In this document: in pieces, positions 44,710 to 51,932 of the stretch
Position numbering within the stretch: the stretch's first letter is position 1
Layout of the letters: each line of letters opens with the position of its first letter
Origin: Paenibacillus taichungensis
Lineage (GTDB): Bacteria > Bacillota > Bacilli > Paenibacillales > Paenibacillaceae
Length of the DNA: 64,000 nucleotides
Direction: 5' to 3'
Assembly: GCF_003287275.1 (NCBI RefSeq)
Contig: NZ_QEVW01000003.1
Span: 1-64,000 of the forward strand
The notes under the pieces: generated by a model
Databases searched by the model: none
Told to the model about the DNA's origin: nothing
What the model saw: only the letters and a program-made list of their open reading frames with translations
Translations under genes and position numbers: made by a program

Positions 44710-45804
44710 ATGAAACTAAAAATTGCAATGATCGGTGTAGGGCTCATCGGCGGTTCACTGGCGCTTTGCTTCAAAGGCAAGCCTGGTGTAACGGTGATGG
44801 GCTATGCCCATCTGCCTGAACTGAAGGACAAGTACATAGCGAGCGGTGTAGTGGATGATGCTACGCTCTCTCTGGAGGAAGCGGTACAGGATGCCGACTT
44901 TATTTTTTTGTGCGTACCTGTTGGGCTGCTCGAATCCTATTTTGAACAATTGGTCAAGCTTCCCTTGAAAAAGGGATGTATCATTACGGACGTAGGGAGC
45001 ACAAAGGCATCCATCGCAGCTTGTGCTGAGCATGTCCGCATGAGTGATGCATACTTTATCGGCGGTCATCCGATGGCCGGATCTGAACGTGCAGGTGTGG
45101 ATGCAGCTTCGGCTGTATTATTTGAGAATGCATACTATGTCTTGACCCCTTCAGAACATGTACCTGAGGAAGCTTATGACAGGTTATCTGACCTTCTTGC
45201 GTATACACGGGCCCAGATTGTTCGTGTAGAGCCCCTGCTGCACGATGACATAGTGGGAGCGATCAGCCATTTGCCACATGTTATTGCAGTTGCGCTGGTG
45301 AACCAGGTGCGCGAATATAATGAATCGAACCCTTTGTATAAAATGCTGGCTGCAGGCGGTTTCCGTGATATTACTCGGATTGCCTCCAGTGATGCCATTG
45401 TATGGAGAGATATTCTGCTGAGCAACCGCGAGGTGCTGTTGGGCTTGCTGAAGGACTGGAACGGCCAAATGACGGTTTTCACCGAAATGCTGGAGCAACA
45501 AAATGGTGAGGGCATTGAGGAAGCGTTCCGTCAGGCGCGCGAGTTCCGTAGTGTGCTGCCAGAACGACGGAAAGGCATGATCTCGTCGTTGTTTGATCTT
45601 TATACGGATGTGCAGGATGCACCGGGGATGATCGGCAAGATTGCCACCGAGCTTGGGGCGAATGATATTAACTTAAGCAACATGGAGATTATTGAGAACC
45701 GGGTCGATGTGCCAGGCATTATGCGTTTGTCGTTCCGGCAGGAAGAAGAGATGGAACGTGCTAAAACGTTGCTGGATTCCCTGGGGTATCAAGTGTGGGT
45801 TTAG
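44710..45804 (+). CDS. tyrA: Prephenate dehydrogenase with ACT domain
   Basis: Oxidative decarboxylation of prephenate to 4-hydroxyphenylpyruvate for tyrosine. The 364 residues begin with the NAD-binding GVGLIGGSLAL, continue with DVGSTKASI, GGHPMAGSERAG (substrate site) and SHLPHVIAVAL, and end in an ACT domain (from about residue 295, DVQDAPGMIGKIATELG) that usually mediates tyrosine feedback. AGTGAGGA precedes the ATG. Confidence 0.97.
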   Translation: MKLKIAMIGVGLIGGSLALCFKGKPGVTVMGYAHLPELKDKYIASGVVDDATLSLEEAVQDADFIFLCVPVGLLESYFEQLVKLPLKKGCIITDVGSTKASIAACAEHVRMSDAYFIGGHPMAGSERAGVDAASAVLFENAYYVLTPSEHVPEEAYDRLSDLLAYTRAQIVRVEPLLHDDIVGAISHLPHVIAVALVNQVREYNESNPLYKMLAAGGFRDITRIASSDAIVWRDILLSNREVLLGLLKDWNGQMTVFTEMLEQQNGEGIEEAFRQAREFRSVLPERRKGMISSLFDLYTDVQDAPGMIGKIATELGANDINLSNMEIIENRVDVPGIMRLSFRQEEEMERAKTLLDSLGYQVWV

Positions 45805-45812
45805 GTTATTGG

Positions 45813-45837
45813 AAGGGGGCGAAAGCCCTCTTTTTTT
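45813..45837 (+). terminator. Intrinsic terminator of the trp-hisC-tyrA block
   Basis: AGGGGGC-GAAA-GCCCTC followed by seven T. Confidence 0.92.
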
Positions 45838-45880
45838 ATGTTGTAAACTAGCTGTTACAGGACATGTTCTAAAAAAAGAC

Positions 45881-45966
45881 AAAAAAAAGACCGCTTACAT
45901 AAGCGGCCATTGCTCACGTGGAGCAATACAGTTATTGGATAGGAGTGGAGAGAAACCATACTGTAC
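45881..45966 (-). ncRNA. Putative small RNA, about 85 nt, with anti-SD-like loop
   Basis: Read on the minus strand, an exact consensus promoter leads into about 85 nt that end in an intrinsic terminator (CCGCTT-ATGT-AAGCGG, TC, then eight T). The RNA has no start codon followed by a useful frame. It can form three hairpins: TACAGT/ACTGTA (arms complementary to 45960-45965 and 45927-45932), ATTGCTC/GAGCAAT (45909-45927) and the terminator (45891-45906). The loop of the first, complement of 45941-45953, reads TCTCTCCACTCCT, complementary to Shine-Dalgarno sequences, which suggests a trans-acting antisense regulator. I do not recognise it as a known family. Confidence 0.72.
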
Positions 45967-45970
45967 TTTT

Positions 45971-45999
45971 ATTATATGTATCCGTTTTCATTTTGTCAA
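45971..45999 (-). promoter_or_regulatory. Perfect sigma-A promoter on the minus strand
   Basis: TTGACA (complement of 45994-45999), exactly 17 bases, TATAAT (complement of 45971-45976). It has nothing coding downstream except the small RNA and faces the tyrA terminator. Confidence 0.85.
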
Positions 46000-46437
46000 C
46001 ACTTTGAGTAAAATTGTTTGAGTTAATTATAACATTCGTAAATTAAGGAAATATAATCCTTGCATAAAGTGGGATAGAGATTCGTTTAGACCATTGGCTG
46101 ATGATCGGAAATAAGGTTTATTGGTTCAATTGATAAAAATATGTTATAACGAAATTCTGCTGAAATTTTAAAATATTTCTTTGAATTACACAAACTTTTT
46201 GAGGCCTTCGTTCGTCCAATATAAGAGTGGCTTCACAAAAGTGATCAAATTGAAGTCATGGACGAGAAAATGGCCGCATAATAATGACTGGTCGGGCTTC
46301 AACGGAAGCCATGGATTTGCCAGGATGATGCAGACCGTTGTACAATAAATACTGTTAATGTAGAAACGTTGGGGAAATTGCCATTACATAGGGGAATTTG
46401 GCGGGAAGGCCTGTTTTGGCGCTGAACGCTGTTTTAT
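46000..46437. other. Gene-free, AT-rich region upstream of the sigma-factor gene
   Basis: No frame of interest. Near its right end, GGGGAAATTGCC (46371-46382) and GGGGAATTTGGC (46391-46402) are near-identical direct repeats exactly 20 bp apart, i.e. about two helical turns, a possible regulator-binding pair. The rest shows no clear signal. Confidence 0.4.
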
Positions 46438-46475
46438 GCGGTGAAAACCGCAACTTTTTTGTGCCTGTTCGGTAA
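46438..46475 (+). promoter_or_regulatory. Hairpin/ECF-like promoter ahead of the sigma-factor gene
   Basis: GCGGT-GAAA-ACCGC-AAC-TTTTTT (46438-46460) reads as a short terminator or attenuator. The same stretch also offers an ECF-type promoter: CAAC (46451-46454), 15 bases, CGGTAA (46470-46475), as expected if the sigma factor activates its own gene. The two readings are alternatives. Confidence 0.4.
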
Positions 46476-46535
46476 TACATGGATAGAGTCGAACGGGGAG
46501 AAGCACATGGATGGGCGAGGAGGGGTCGCACTCAA

Positions 46536-47129
46536 ATGACGGATTCCCAGTTGATTCGAGAGATCAAGGAAGGTAACCTGGAGTTATATTCCGAGCTGAT
46601 GAGTCGTTATCAGCGTAAAATACTGGCTTTCGTATATCATATGTTGAAAAGTTCTAATATGGAGCTGCTTGCGGAAGATCTCTGTTCTGAGACTTTCTAT
46701 AAGGCGTTCCGCAGTCTGCACTCATTCCGAGAGGTGGATGCCTCATTCTCAACCTGGTTATATACCATTGCGAGAAATACGGTACTGAGTGAGCTTCGCA
46801 AACAGCGTAGTGGGAGTGTTCCACTTGAAGAGAGCGGTATTGTACCTGTTGCTCCTTCTGAGAATGCGCCAGAGCATGCTGTATTGCGCAGTGAGCGGGT
46901 GATGCTGGTTAGGGATGCAATTAACAATTTACCGGAGAAGCAGCGTTCTGCCATTATACTCCGTGAGTATGATCAACTAGATTACCAGGAGATTGCAAAT
47001 ATTCTTGGGCAGAGCGTCAGTTCTGTAAAATCGTTATTGTTCAGAGCAAGGTCAAGCGTAAAAACTCAATTGGAACCTTATTTCTTCGAACCGGTCTACG
47101 AGCCATATGAAGGGATGAAGAACAGATGA
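46536..47129 (+). CDS. ECF-type RNA polymerase sigma factor
   Basis: A 197-residue group-4 sigma factor with only regions 2 and 4: region 2 includes AEDLCSETFYKAFRSL and FSTWLYTIARNTVLSELRK, region 4 contains LPEKQRSAIILREYDQLDYQEIANILGQSVSSVKSLLFRAR (shortened: YQEIANILGQSVSSVKSL), the helix-turn-helix that reads the -35. ATG 46536 is ten bases after GAGGAGGGG; the open frame to 46479 lacks a ribosome site. It overlaps its presumed anti-sigma gene by four bases. The signal it responds to is unknown. Confidence 0.9.
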   Translation: MTDSQLIREIKEGNLELYSELMSRYQRKILAFVYHMLKSSNMELLAEDLCSETFYKAFRSLHSFREVDASFSTWLYTIARNTVLSELRKQRSGSVPLEESGIVPVAPSENAPEHAVLRSERVMLVRDAINNLPEKQRSAIILREYDQLDYQEIANILGQSVSSVKSLLFRARSSVKTQLEPYFFEPVYEPYEGMKNR

Positions 47130-47761
47130 ATTGCAATGAAGCCCAGGAACTGTTTGCACTGGTCTGGGACTTGCCGGAAGCTCATCCTCAGCGAATTGCA
47201 TTTCATGCTCATCTCGCTGGTTGTGAAGATTGCTCGCAGCAATTTGAGGTTTGGGAAGAAGCTCAAATTCTGATGCACAGCATACCGGTCCCAGTGACAG
47301 AACAACAAGCAGAGAAAGTGAACCGTAATGTTATGGACCGGATCTATGCGGAGTCTCCATGGCTACTGCCGGAAGAGGCAAAGGTTAATCGTTTCTCTGC
47401 TGTGATCCGCAAGCATATGTCTTTGTGGATTGCTGCGTTCCTGGCAATTTTCTTATGCAGCTTTCTGTACATGGCGATGTTTAAGCCAGACGTATCAGAA
47501 GCTGAGCAGACCAACGTGGTCTCTACGGGTATTTTGGAGACAGGAGTAGCGGGCAGTGAGCCTTCTTCTTCCGGATTGTACAAGTACAACATGACGGGAG
47601 CGGATAGAGGGAGTATTATTGAGCCCTTCGTTGTGAGCATGGGTCCAGCGTATCCTCAGTACTGGATGGCGTTGTCGCTGCTTGCAATAGGTATGGCTCT
47701 GTTCTCTCTTGGGCGGATGCATCGTTCAACAAACAAACGCAAACAAGGTGCACGTGCTTAG
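47126..47761 (+). CDS. Zinc-finger anti-sigma factor, membrane-bound
   Basis: A 211-residue protein with an N-terminal zf-HC2/ZAS domain (MNCNEAQELFALVWDLPEAH, then HLAGCEDC, giving Cys3, His and CxxC ligands), one membrane segment near residues 95-115 (MSLWIAAFLAIFLCSFLYMA), an external loop of about 60 residues and a second hydrophobic segment near the C-terminus (YWMALSLLAIGMALFSLG). The domain binds the sigma factor in the cytoplasm; the external loop may sense envelope state. Four-base overlap with the sigma gene supports a pair. Confidence 0.88.
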   Translation: MNCNEAQELFALVWDLPEAHPQRIAFHAHLAGCEDCSQQFEVWEEAQILMHSIPVPVTEQQAEKVNRNVMDRIYAESPWLLPEEAKVNRFSAVIRKHMSLWIAAFLAIFLCSFLYMAMFKPDVSEAEQTNVVSTGILETGVAGSEPSSSGLYKYNMTGADRGSIIEPFVVSMGPAYPQYWMALSLLAIGMALFSLGRMHRSTNKRKQGARA

Positions 47762-47801
47762 CTAAAGCTTTCGTTCACCGTATAGAGAAATGAGGGATGA
47801 G

Positions 47802-48401
47802 ATGCGCATTGGGCTTATTCGTCACGGTCTAACCGACTGGAATGCGGCAGGGCGTATTCAGGGACAGACAGACATACCTCTGAATGCGGAAGGTCGTGAG
47901 CAAGCTGAGCGTCTGGGTAGACGTTTGCTTACCGAAGAATATCGCTGGGACCACATCATTACGAGCGGGTTGTCCAGGGCTCAGGAGACGGGAGAGATTA
48001 TCTCCGGGCTATTGAATGTTCCTTTGCTTGAGCCGGATGCACGCTTGAAAGAGCGTGCCTTTGGTCAAATTGAAGGTCTGACATCCGAAGAGCGTGTGGC
48101 TCGCTGGGGCGCTTCCTGGGAGACGCTGGATTTGGGACAGGAACAGATCGCTGATATTCAGACACGTGCATTGGGCTTTTTGGAGGATTTATGGGAGGCT
48201 CATCAGGACCAAAATGTGCTGATTGTCTCCCATGGCGCTTTTTTAGCCAGCCTGCTATCAGCTTTGTATAAAGATCGCTATACGGAACGAATTGGAAACC
48301 TGTCGCTTACGATCCTGGAGAAGGAACGTGACGATTGGAGTCCGTTGCTTTATAACTGTACACGACACCTTTCATTGGATCTGGCCAAACAACCTGAGTA
48401 A
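47802..48401 (+). CDS. Histidine phosphatase family protein
   Basis: A 199-residue phosphoglycerate-mutase-like phosphatase: RHGLTDWN with the catalytic His at residue 8, SGLSRAQETGEII, a Glu in LKERAFGQIEGL and the second His in VSHGAFLASLL. These enzymes act on various phosphates; the substrate is not evident. ATG 47790 is an alternative start, but GAGGGATGAG fits ATG 47802 better. Its stop codon lies in the terminator hairpin. Possibly part of the sigma/anti-sigma operon (40-bp gap). Confidence 0.85.
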   Translation: MRIGLIRHGLTDWNAAGRIQGQTDIPLNAEGREQAERLGRRLLTEEYRWDHIITSGLSRAQETGEIISGLLNVPLLEPDARLKERAFGQIEGLTSEERVARWGASWETLDLGQEQIADIQTRALGFLEDLWEAHQDQNVLIVSHGAFLASLLSALYKDRYTERIGNLSLTILEKERDDWSPLLYNCTRHLSLDLAKQPE

Positions 48402-48421
48402 TTAACTCAGGTTGTTTTTTT
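48390..48421 (+). terminator. Intrinsic terminator
   Basis: CAACCTGAG / CTCAGGTTG around TAATTAA, then a T run; the left arm overlaps the end of the phosphatase gene. Confidence 0.9.
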
Positions 48422-48449
48422 GCGTTATAGCAATGTGTAACTGGCATTC

Positions 48450-48534
48450 TATAGAGATTGAAATAAACATTTACACAAGAACGGATTGTTCTGTCATTGG
48501 AGTGGCAAGTGTAAATATTCTTTAGTTCAATTTC
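48450..48534. repeat. Palindromic repeat, copy B (~85 bp, shortened)
   Basis: ATAGAGATTGAAATAAAC.ATTTACAC at the left pairs with GTGTAAAT....TTTAGTTCAATTTCTAT at the right. The right arm (TTGTTCTGTCATTGGAGTG, then AGTGTAAA and CTTTAGTT) is clearly homologous to the right arm of copy A at 37091-37279. Copy B lacks most of the central segment and part of the left arm, as if internally deleted. Confidence 0.75.
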
Positions 48535-48630
48535 TATATGATTTTGAACCTCTCATTCTTCTTCTGAGCAGGCAACTTCGGGCATAGTATGGTTAAAACA
48601 TAAAAGATTTGCAAAAAAGAGGTTTAGATC

Positions 48631-48726
48631 ATGGGAATTCCGTCAACGATGTTTACAAAACCAAACTACTCCAGGCCCCGAATCAATAGCCAAAAAGTAG
48701 TCAAGGGCGAGGCGATGGACCCATGA
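48631..48726 (+). CDS. Possible 31-residue small protein
   Basis: ATG 48631 behind AAGAGG opens a 31-codon frame (MGIPSTMFTKPNYSRPRINS...) whose stop overlaps the next gene's ATG as ATGA. The product is basic and Pro/Ser-rich with no known motif. Coding status rests on the ribosome site and the coupled stop/start. Confidence 0.4.
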   Translation: MGIPSTMFTKPNYSRPRINSQKVVKGEAMDP

Positions 48727-49841
48727 ATCTAGCGGATATGCTTACTTTTGCCGATATCGGCCAGCTTAATCGAATAGCAGACTATTACCAGTGCGAGTGT
48801 AAGCCCAATTCCAAACATGAACTCATCCAGAGTATTCTCACTACATTGGGCAGCAGACCTTTTTTTGAGCAGCAGGTTAGGGAACTAAATCAGGTAGATC
48901 TGCGGTTTTTGAACAACTTGCTGTTTGATACCCGCCAATACTTCGGTATGGAGGAACTTGTCGCCATTGCTCGTCAATCGATGGATAAAAAAGATAGCGA
49001 GGCTGGAGCCAGTCCACGTGATCTTATCGTACGCTTCACGAAGAGTGGATGGTTATTCAATGGCACAACTCAGCAGACCAGGTACCTGTATCAGGTGCCT
49101 AAGGATTTGCAAATGAGATTTCGGGATGTGTTATCCACTCATCTGAAAGCAGGCATTGCACAGACGAGCGAGCCTCCCGTTTACAGGGATGAATACCATC
49201 TACTCGCGGATGATCTGAAACTGTTTCTGCAATTTGTCCAGCAGCATGAAATAGCACTAAACGCAGAAGGTATGATGTATCGTCGTTCTCAGCAGCAGAT
49301 CATGGAGCATTTGCATGTGAGTGAGGCGCTGGTGGGTAAGGCAGGATGGAGATTCGGTTATGGTCGTTCGTTTAAAGACTACCCCGATCGATTTGCGTTC
49401 ATCTATGACTACGCTTTTCATCATCGTCTGGTCCGTGAGGAGCAGGGAACGCTGAAATTGTCACCTTCCGGTGAAGACAAGCTGGGTGCGGAGAAAACAG
49501 CCGAGATGATACAGCTATTTCGGTTTTGGTTAAGACTTTATAAAGGTGCTATTCCGAATCTGTCCTCCATAGTGTACTGGACAGGGGAATGTGCAGCTGG
49601 CTGGTCCACAGCAGAGTCTTTATTCCGCCAGATTGGTCCCTACATTCAGCCGTTCTATTATGACTCTGCAGAGACGATTTATGACAACAGGATACTCAAA
49701 ATGATGCTGCATCTAGGCATGCTTCGCATTGGAGAGCATGCAGATGGGCGAACAGTACAAATGACAGCATGGGGTTCACGCCTTGCGTCATCCTGTCGCT
49801 CGCTGTCCGGGGATACTACCCCCGTAATGTTTGACAAGTGA
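48723..49841 (+). CDS. Hypothetical 372-residue protein
   Basis: I do not recognise the family. The N-terminus (LTFADIGQLNRIADYYQCECKPNSKHELIQSI) looks like a SAP/HeH-like helical module, and later segments (LVREEQGTLKLSPSGEDKL and LKMMLHLGMLRIGEHADGRTVQMTAWG) resemble winged-helix units, an arrangement seen in helicase-associated DNA-binding proteins; this is inference. No nuclease, kinase or membrane motif is visible. It takes the place of ypiA in the B. subtilis order but has no TPR repeats. Confidence 0.65.
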   Translation: MNLADMLTFADIGQLNRIADYYQCECKPNSKHELIQSILTTLGSRPFFEQQVRELNQVDLRFLNNLLFDTRQYFGMEELVAIARQSMDKKDSEAGASPRDLIVRFTKSGWLFNGTTQQTRYLYQVPKDLQMRFRDVLSTHLKAGIAQTSEPPVYRDEYHLLADDLKLFLQFVQQHEIALNAEGMMYRRSQQQIMEHLHVSEALVGKAGWRFGYGRSFKDYPDRFAFIYDYAFHHRLVREEQGTLKLSPSGEDKLGAEKTAEMIQLFRFWLRLYKGAIPNLSSIVYWTGECAAGWSTAESLFRQIGPYIQPFYYDSAETIYDNRILKMMLHLGMLRIGEHADGRTVQMTAWGSRLASSCRSLSGDTTPVMFDK

Positions 49842-49857
49842 AGGACAAGTTGCTAAA

Positions 49858-49881
49858 ATCACTCCCAAATTAAGGAGTGAT
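49858..49881 (+). promoter_or_regulatory. Hairpin sequestering the ribosome site of the carbonic anhydrase gene
   Basis: ATCACTCC (49858-49865) and GGAGTGAT (49874-49881) form a perfect 8-bp stem around an 8-base loop. The right arm contains the GGAG of the ribosome site, so folding would block initiation at ATG 49886. It could equally act as a weak terminator, but no T run follows. Confidence 0.55.
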
Positions 49882-49885
49882 ACTT

Positions 49886-50392
49886 ATGATAATTCCATAC
49901 AAAGGTATACAACCCCAGTTACACCCTTCGGTATATATGGCTGAAGGCGCCAAACTTATAGGTGATCTGACAATGGGTGAAGAATCTACGATCTGGTTCA
50001 ATGCTGTGCTGCGGGCCGATCTGGCACCCATCGTGATTGGACGGCGCTGTAATATACAGGATAATGCTGTTGGGCACGTCAACACGGATCAACCTTTGAT
50101 TTTGGACGACGATGTATCGGTAGGGCATTCTGCGATTATCCATGGATGTCGTATCGGAACAGGTTCGCTGATTGGTATGGGCGCAATCCTTCTCAATGGA
50201 GCCGAAATTGGTGAATATACGCTGATCGGGGCCGGTTCTGTTGTAACTGAAAATACTAAAATACCGCCCTATACCCTTGCTTTGGGCACACCGGCCAAAG
50301 TGATACGTGAGTTGACTGACGCAGATCTTGAGCGGATGTCGAGAACTACACTAGGTTATGTTTCCAAAGGAAAGGAATATAGGAGCTCTTAA
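49886..50392 (+). CDS. Gamma-carbonic anhydrase family protein
   Basis: A left-handed beta-helix protein of 168 residues built of hexapeptide repeats (for example GRRCNIQDNAVGHV, VSVGHSAIIHGC, LIGMGAILLNGAEI). The three metal-binding histidines of gamma-class anhydrases are present: one in NAVGHVN and two in the VGHSAIIHG segment. Related to YrdA/PaaY; activity on CO2 is likely but not proven by sequence. ATG 49886 follows TAAGGAG, itself inside a hairpin. Confidence 0.87.
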   Translation: MIIPYKGIQPQLHPSVYMAEGAKLIGDLTMGEESTIWFNAVLRADLAPIVIGRRCNIQDNAVGHVNTDQPLILDDDVSVGHSAIIHGCRIGTGSLIGMGAILLNGAEIGEYTLIGAGSVVTENTKIPPYTLALGTPAKVIRELTDADLERMSRTTLGYVSKGKEYRSS

Positions 50393-50415
50393 ATCCGTTT
50401 TGGAGGTGCATCCTA

Positions 50416-50595
50416 TTGGATAAAATGAAAGTTACGTATGAAGTCATGTTGGGGCTGGCTGCTGAGATGGTGTGGGACGACGCGCTTCGTAAACAGCGCA
50501 GCGAGAAGCTGTATATGGAAATCGATAAGGCATTAGCTACCGGAGACGAAGTAGCTTTCCGGAATCTGACGGATGAACTAAAGGCCATAAACTGA
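50416..50595 (+). CDS. IDEAL-domain small protein
   Basis: TTG 50416, nine bases after TGGAGGTG, opens a 59-codon frame. The C-terminal part (WDDALRKQRSEKLYMEIDKALATGDEVAFRNLTDEL, shortened: EKLYMEIDKALATGDEVA) is the IDEAL domain found in YpiB and ComK-associated small proteins of Bacilli. In B. subtilis ypiB stands just upstream of ypiF and has an N-terminal UPF0302 domain; here only the IDEAL part is present. Function unknown. Confidence 0.72.
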   Translation: MDKMKVTYEVMLGLAAEMVWDDALRKQRSEKLYMEIDKALATGDEVAFRNLTDELKAIN

Positions 50596-50624
50596 TGAGC
50601 ATGTAAAAATAATATATAAGACAG

Positions 50625-50653
50625 GAAATGCGTATTTCACGCATTTCTTTTTT
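50625..50653 (+). terminator. Intrinsic terminator
   Basis: GAAATGCG / CGCATTTC around TATTTCA, followed by six T. Confidence 0.92.
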
Positions 50654-50693
50654 GCGTCCACGACCATTCTTACACCGAAAAAGTATGAATCTC

Positions 50694-50722
50694 TGGATTT
50701 ATAATATACGCTCATATATAAT
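50694..50722 (+). promoter_or_regulatory. Candidate sigma-A promoter of ypiF
   Basis: Perfect TATAAT at 50717-50722 with a weak TGGATT at 50694-50699 (17-base spacer), 37 bp upstream of the chosen start. Confidence 0.5.
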
Positions 50723-50758
50723 ATGGGAATAAAATGGATAGAGAGGGGAATTAGGGAA

Positions 50759-51181
50759 TTGAAATTCAGTGAGATGACTCAAGACAGCTGGGCGGAACTG
50801 CAACTCTATCTGGATACATGCCTTATTCCATATACAGCCCTGAAGGGCAAGCAGTCCCCGGTTGAAGCAACTGAGGCGTTGGAGCGGCTTAGAGATTTTT
50901 TAGATCTGGTGGAGATTCCTTTCAAAGGGCGTATCATGACTTACCCTGCATTCCATTATGCGTCTCCGGATATGTCAATGGCATTAAATACCTTATCCGA
51001 AGAACTCAAATCCTCCGGTTTCAAATATGTGGTTATAATGTCATCTGATGGCGAGTTGGAACAGACGCAAATTACTTCTGCAGATTTGGTATTAAGTCGT
51101 TCTGTTTTAATTCAAGAGGTGGGAGAAGAGGGCATTTCGCGTTTTGTCGGGGGAAAAATCCGTGAGTTATGGAAAAGATGA
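50759..51181 (+). CDS. ypiF: YpiF-like DUF2487 protein
   Basis: A 140-residue cytoplasmic protein directly before qcrA, as YpiF in B. subtilis (function unknown). It contains EIPFKGRIMTYPAFHY and KYVVIMSSDGE, family-like segments with an alpha/beta pattern. TTG 50759 with GAGGGG upstream is preferred over ATG 50723, which would overlap the promoter -10. Confidence 0.78.
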   Translation: MKFSEMTQDSWAELQLYLDTCLIPYTALKGKQSPVEATEALERLRDFLDLVEIPFKGRIMTYPAFHYASPDMSMALNTLSEELKSSGFKYVVIMSSDGELEQTQITSADLVLSRSVLIQEVGEEGISRFVGGKIRELWKR

Positions 51182-51187
51182 CCTTCC

Positions 51188-51260
51188 TGTGACAAATGTG
51201 ACAATTTACCAACATTTTTTTAATAACGCTTACAAATGAACCTTAAAAATGTGTGACAAA
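51188..51260 (+). promoter_or_regulatory. TGTGACAA direct repeats upstream of qcrA
   Basis: TGTGACAA occurs three times at 51188, 51197 and 51252, the last four bases before the -35. The repeats resemble half-sites of oxygen-response regulators (ResD or Fnr-type TTGTGA/TGTGA boxes), fitting respiratory control of the cytochrome bc complex. The regulator is inferred. Confidence 0.5.
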
Positions 51261-51263
51261 TTC

Positions 51264-51292
51264 TTGACGGTGTTCTAGGGCTACTATATGAT
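51264..51292 (+). promoter_or_regulatory. Sigma-A promoter of qcrABC
   Basis: TTGACG (51264-51269), 17 bases, TATGAT (51287-51292), 82 bp before the qcrA start. Confidence 0.75.
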
Positions 51293-51374
51293 TATGTATG
51301 TTCTAGTAAGTCGTGGAATTTCTGATAATGAAAACGATTGAGAGAGTTGGCTGAAAAAGGGGGTTGGAGACAGT

Positions 51375-51917
51375 ATGAGCAGTGAGCATGACCAGCACGA
51401 AGCTTCGATGAAATTGCCAAGCCGCTTGGAAATGTCACGCAGGCAGTTTTTGACGTACACGCTTGGTGGAGCTACAGCCTACATGGCCGCCGGTGCAATA
51501 CTCCCCATGGTCCGTTTTGCGGTGGACCCGATTTTGCAGCACAAGGGAGAAGGCACCTCTGTCAAAGTAGCGGAAATCAGCAAAATTACGAATGAACCTC
51601 AAGAATTTACGTTTGAATTGAAACAGCAAGACGGTTGGTATTTGAGCAATGCTTCGTTAATCGCCTGGATCAGGAAAGATGAGCAGGGCAAAATCTATGC
51701 GCTTTCACCCATTTGTAAACATTTGGGATGTACCGTAGGTTGGAACAGTGATAAGCAGTATCCCGACGAATATCATTGTCCGTGCCATGGCGCGCATTAT
51801 AACAAGGAAGGCAAGAACCTTGCCGTAGCCCCGAAGCCGCTTGATGAGTATGTGGTTAAGGAAGATCAGGGTTGGGTTTATCTGGGCGACATTGTTCCGA
51901 ACACCCGAGTCAAATAG
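51375..51917 (+). CDS. qcrA: Menaquinol:cytochrome c reductase Rieske iron-sulfur subunit
   Basis: Accepts electrons from menaquinol via a high-potential 2Fe-2S cluster. The 180 residues start with a twin-arginine-like/membrane anchor (SRRQFLTYTLGGATAYMAAG) and carry both cluster motifs CKHLGCTV and CPCHGAHY. GGAGACAG precedes ATG 51375. First gene of qcrABC. Confidence 0.97.
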   Translation: MSSEHDQHEASMKLPSRLEMSRRQFLTYTLGGATAYMAAGAILPMVRFAVDPILQHKGEGTSVKVAEISKITNEPQEFTFELKQQDGWYLSNASLIAWIRKDEQGKIYALSPICKHLGCTVGWNSDKQYPDEYHCPCHGAHYNKEGKNLAVAPKPLDEYVVKEDQGWVYLGDIVPNTRVK

Positions 51918-51932
51918 GAGGCGTGAACGCAG

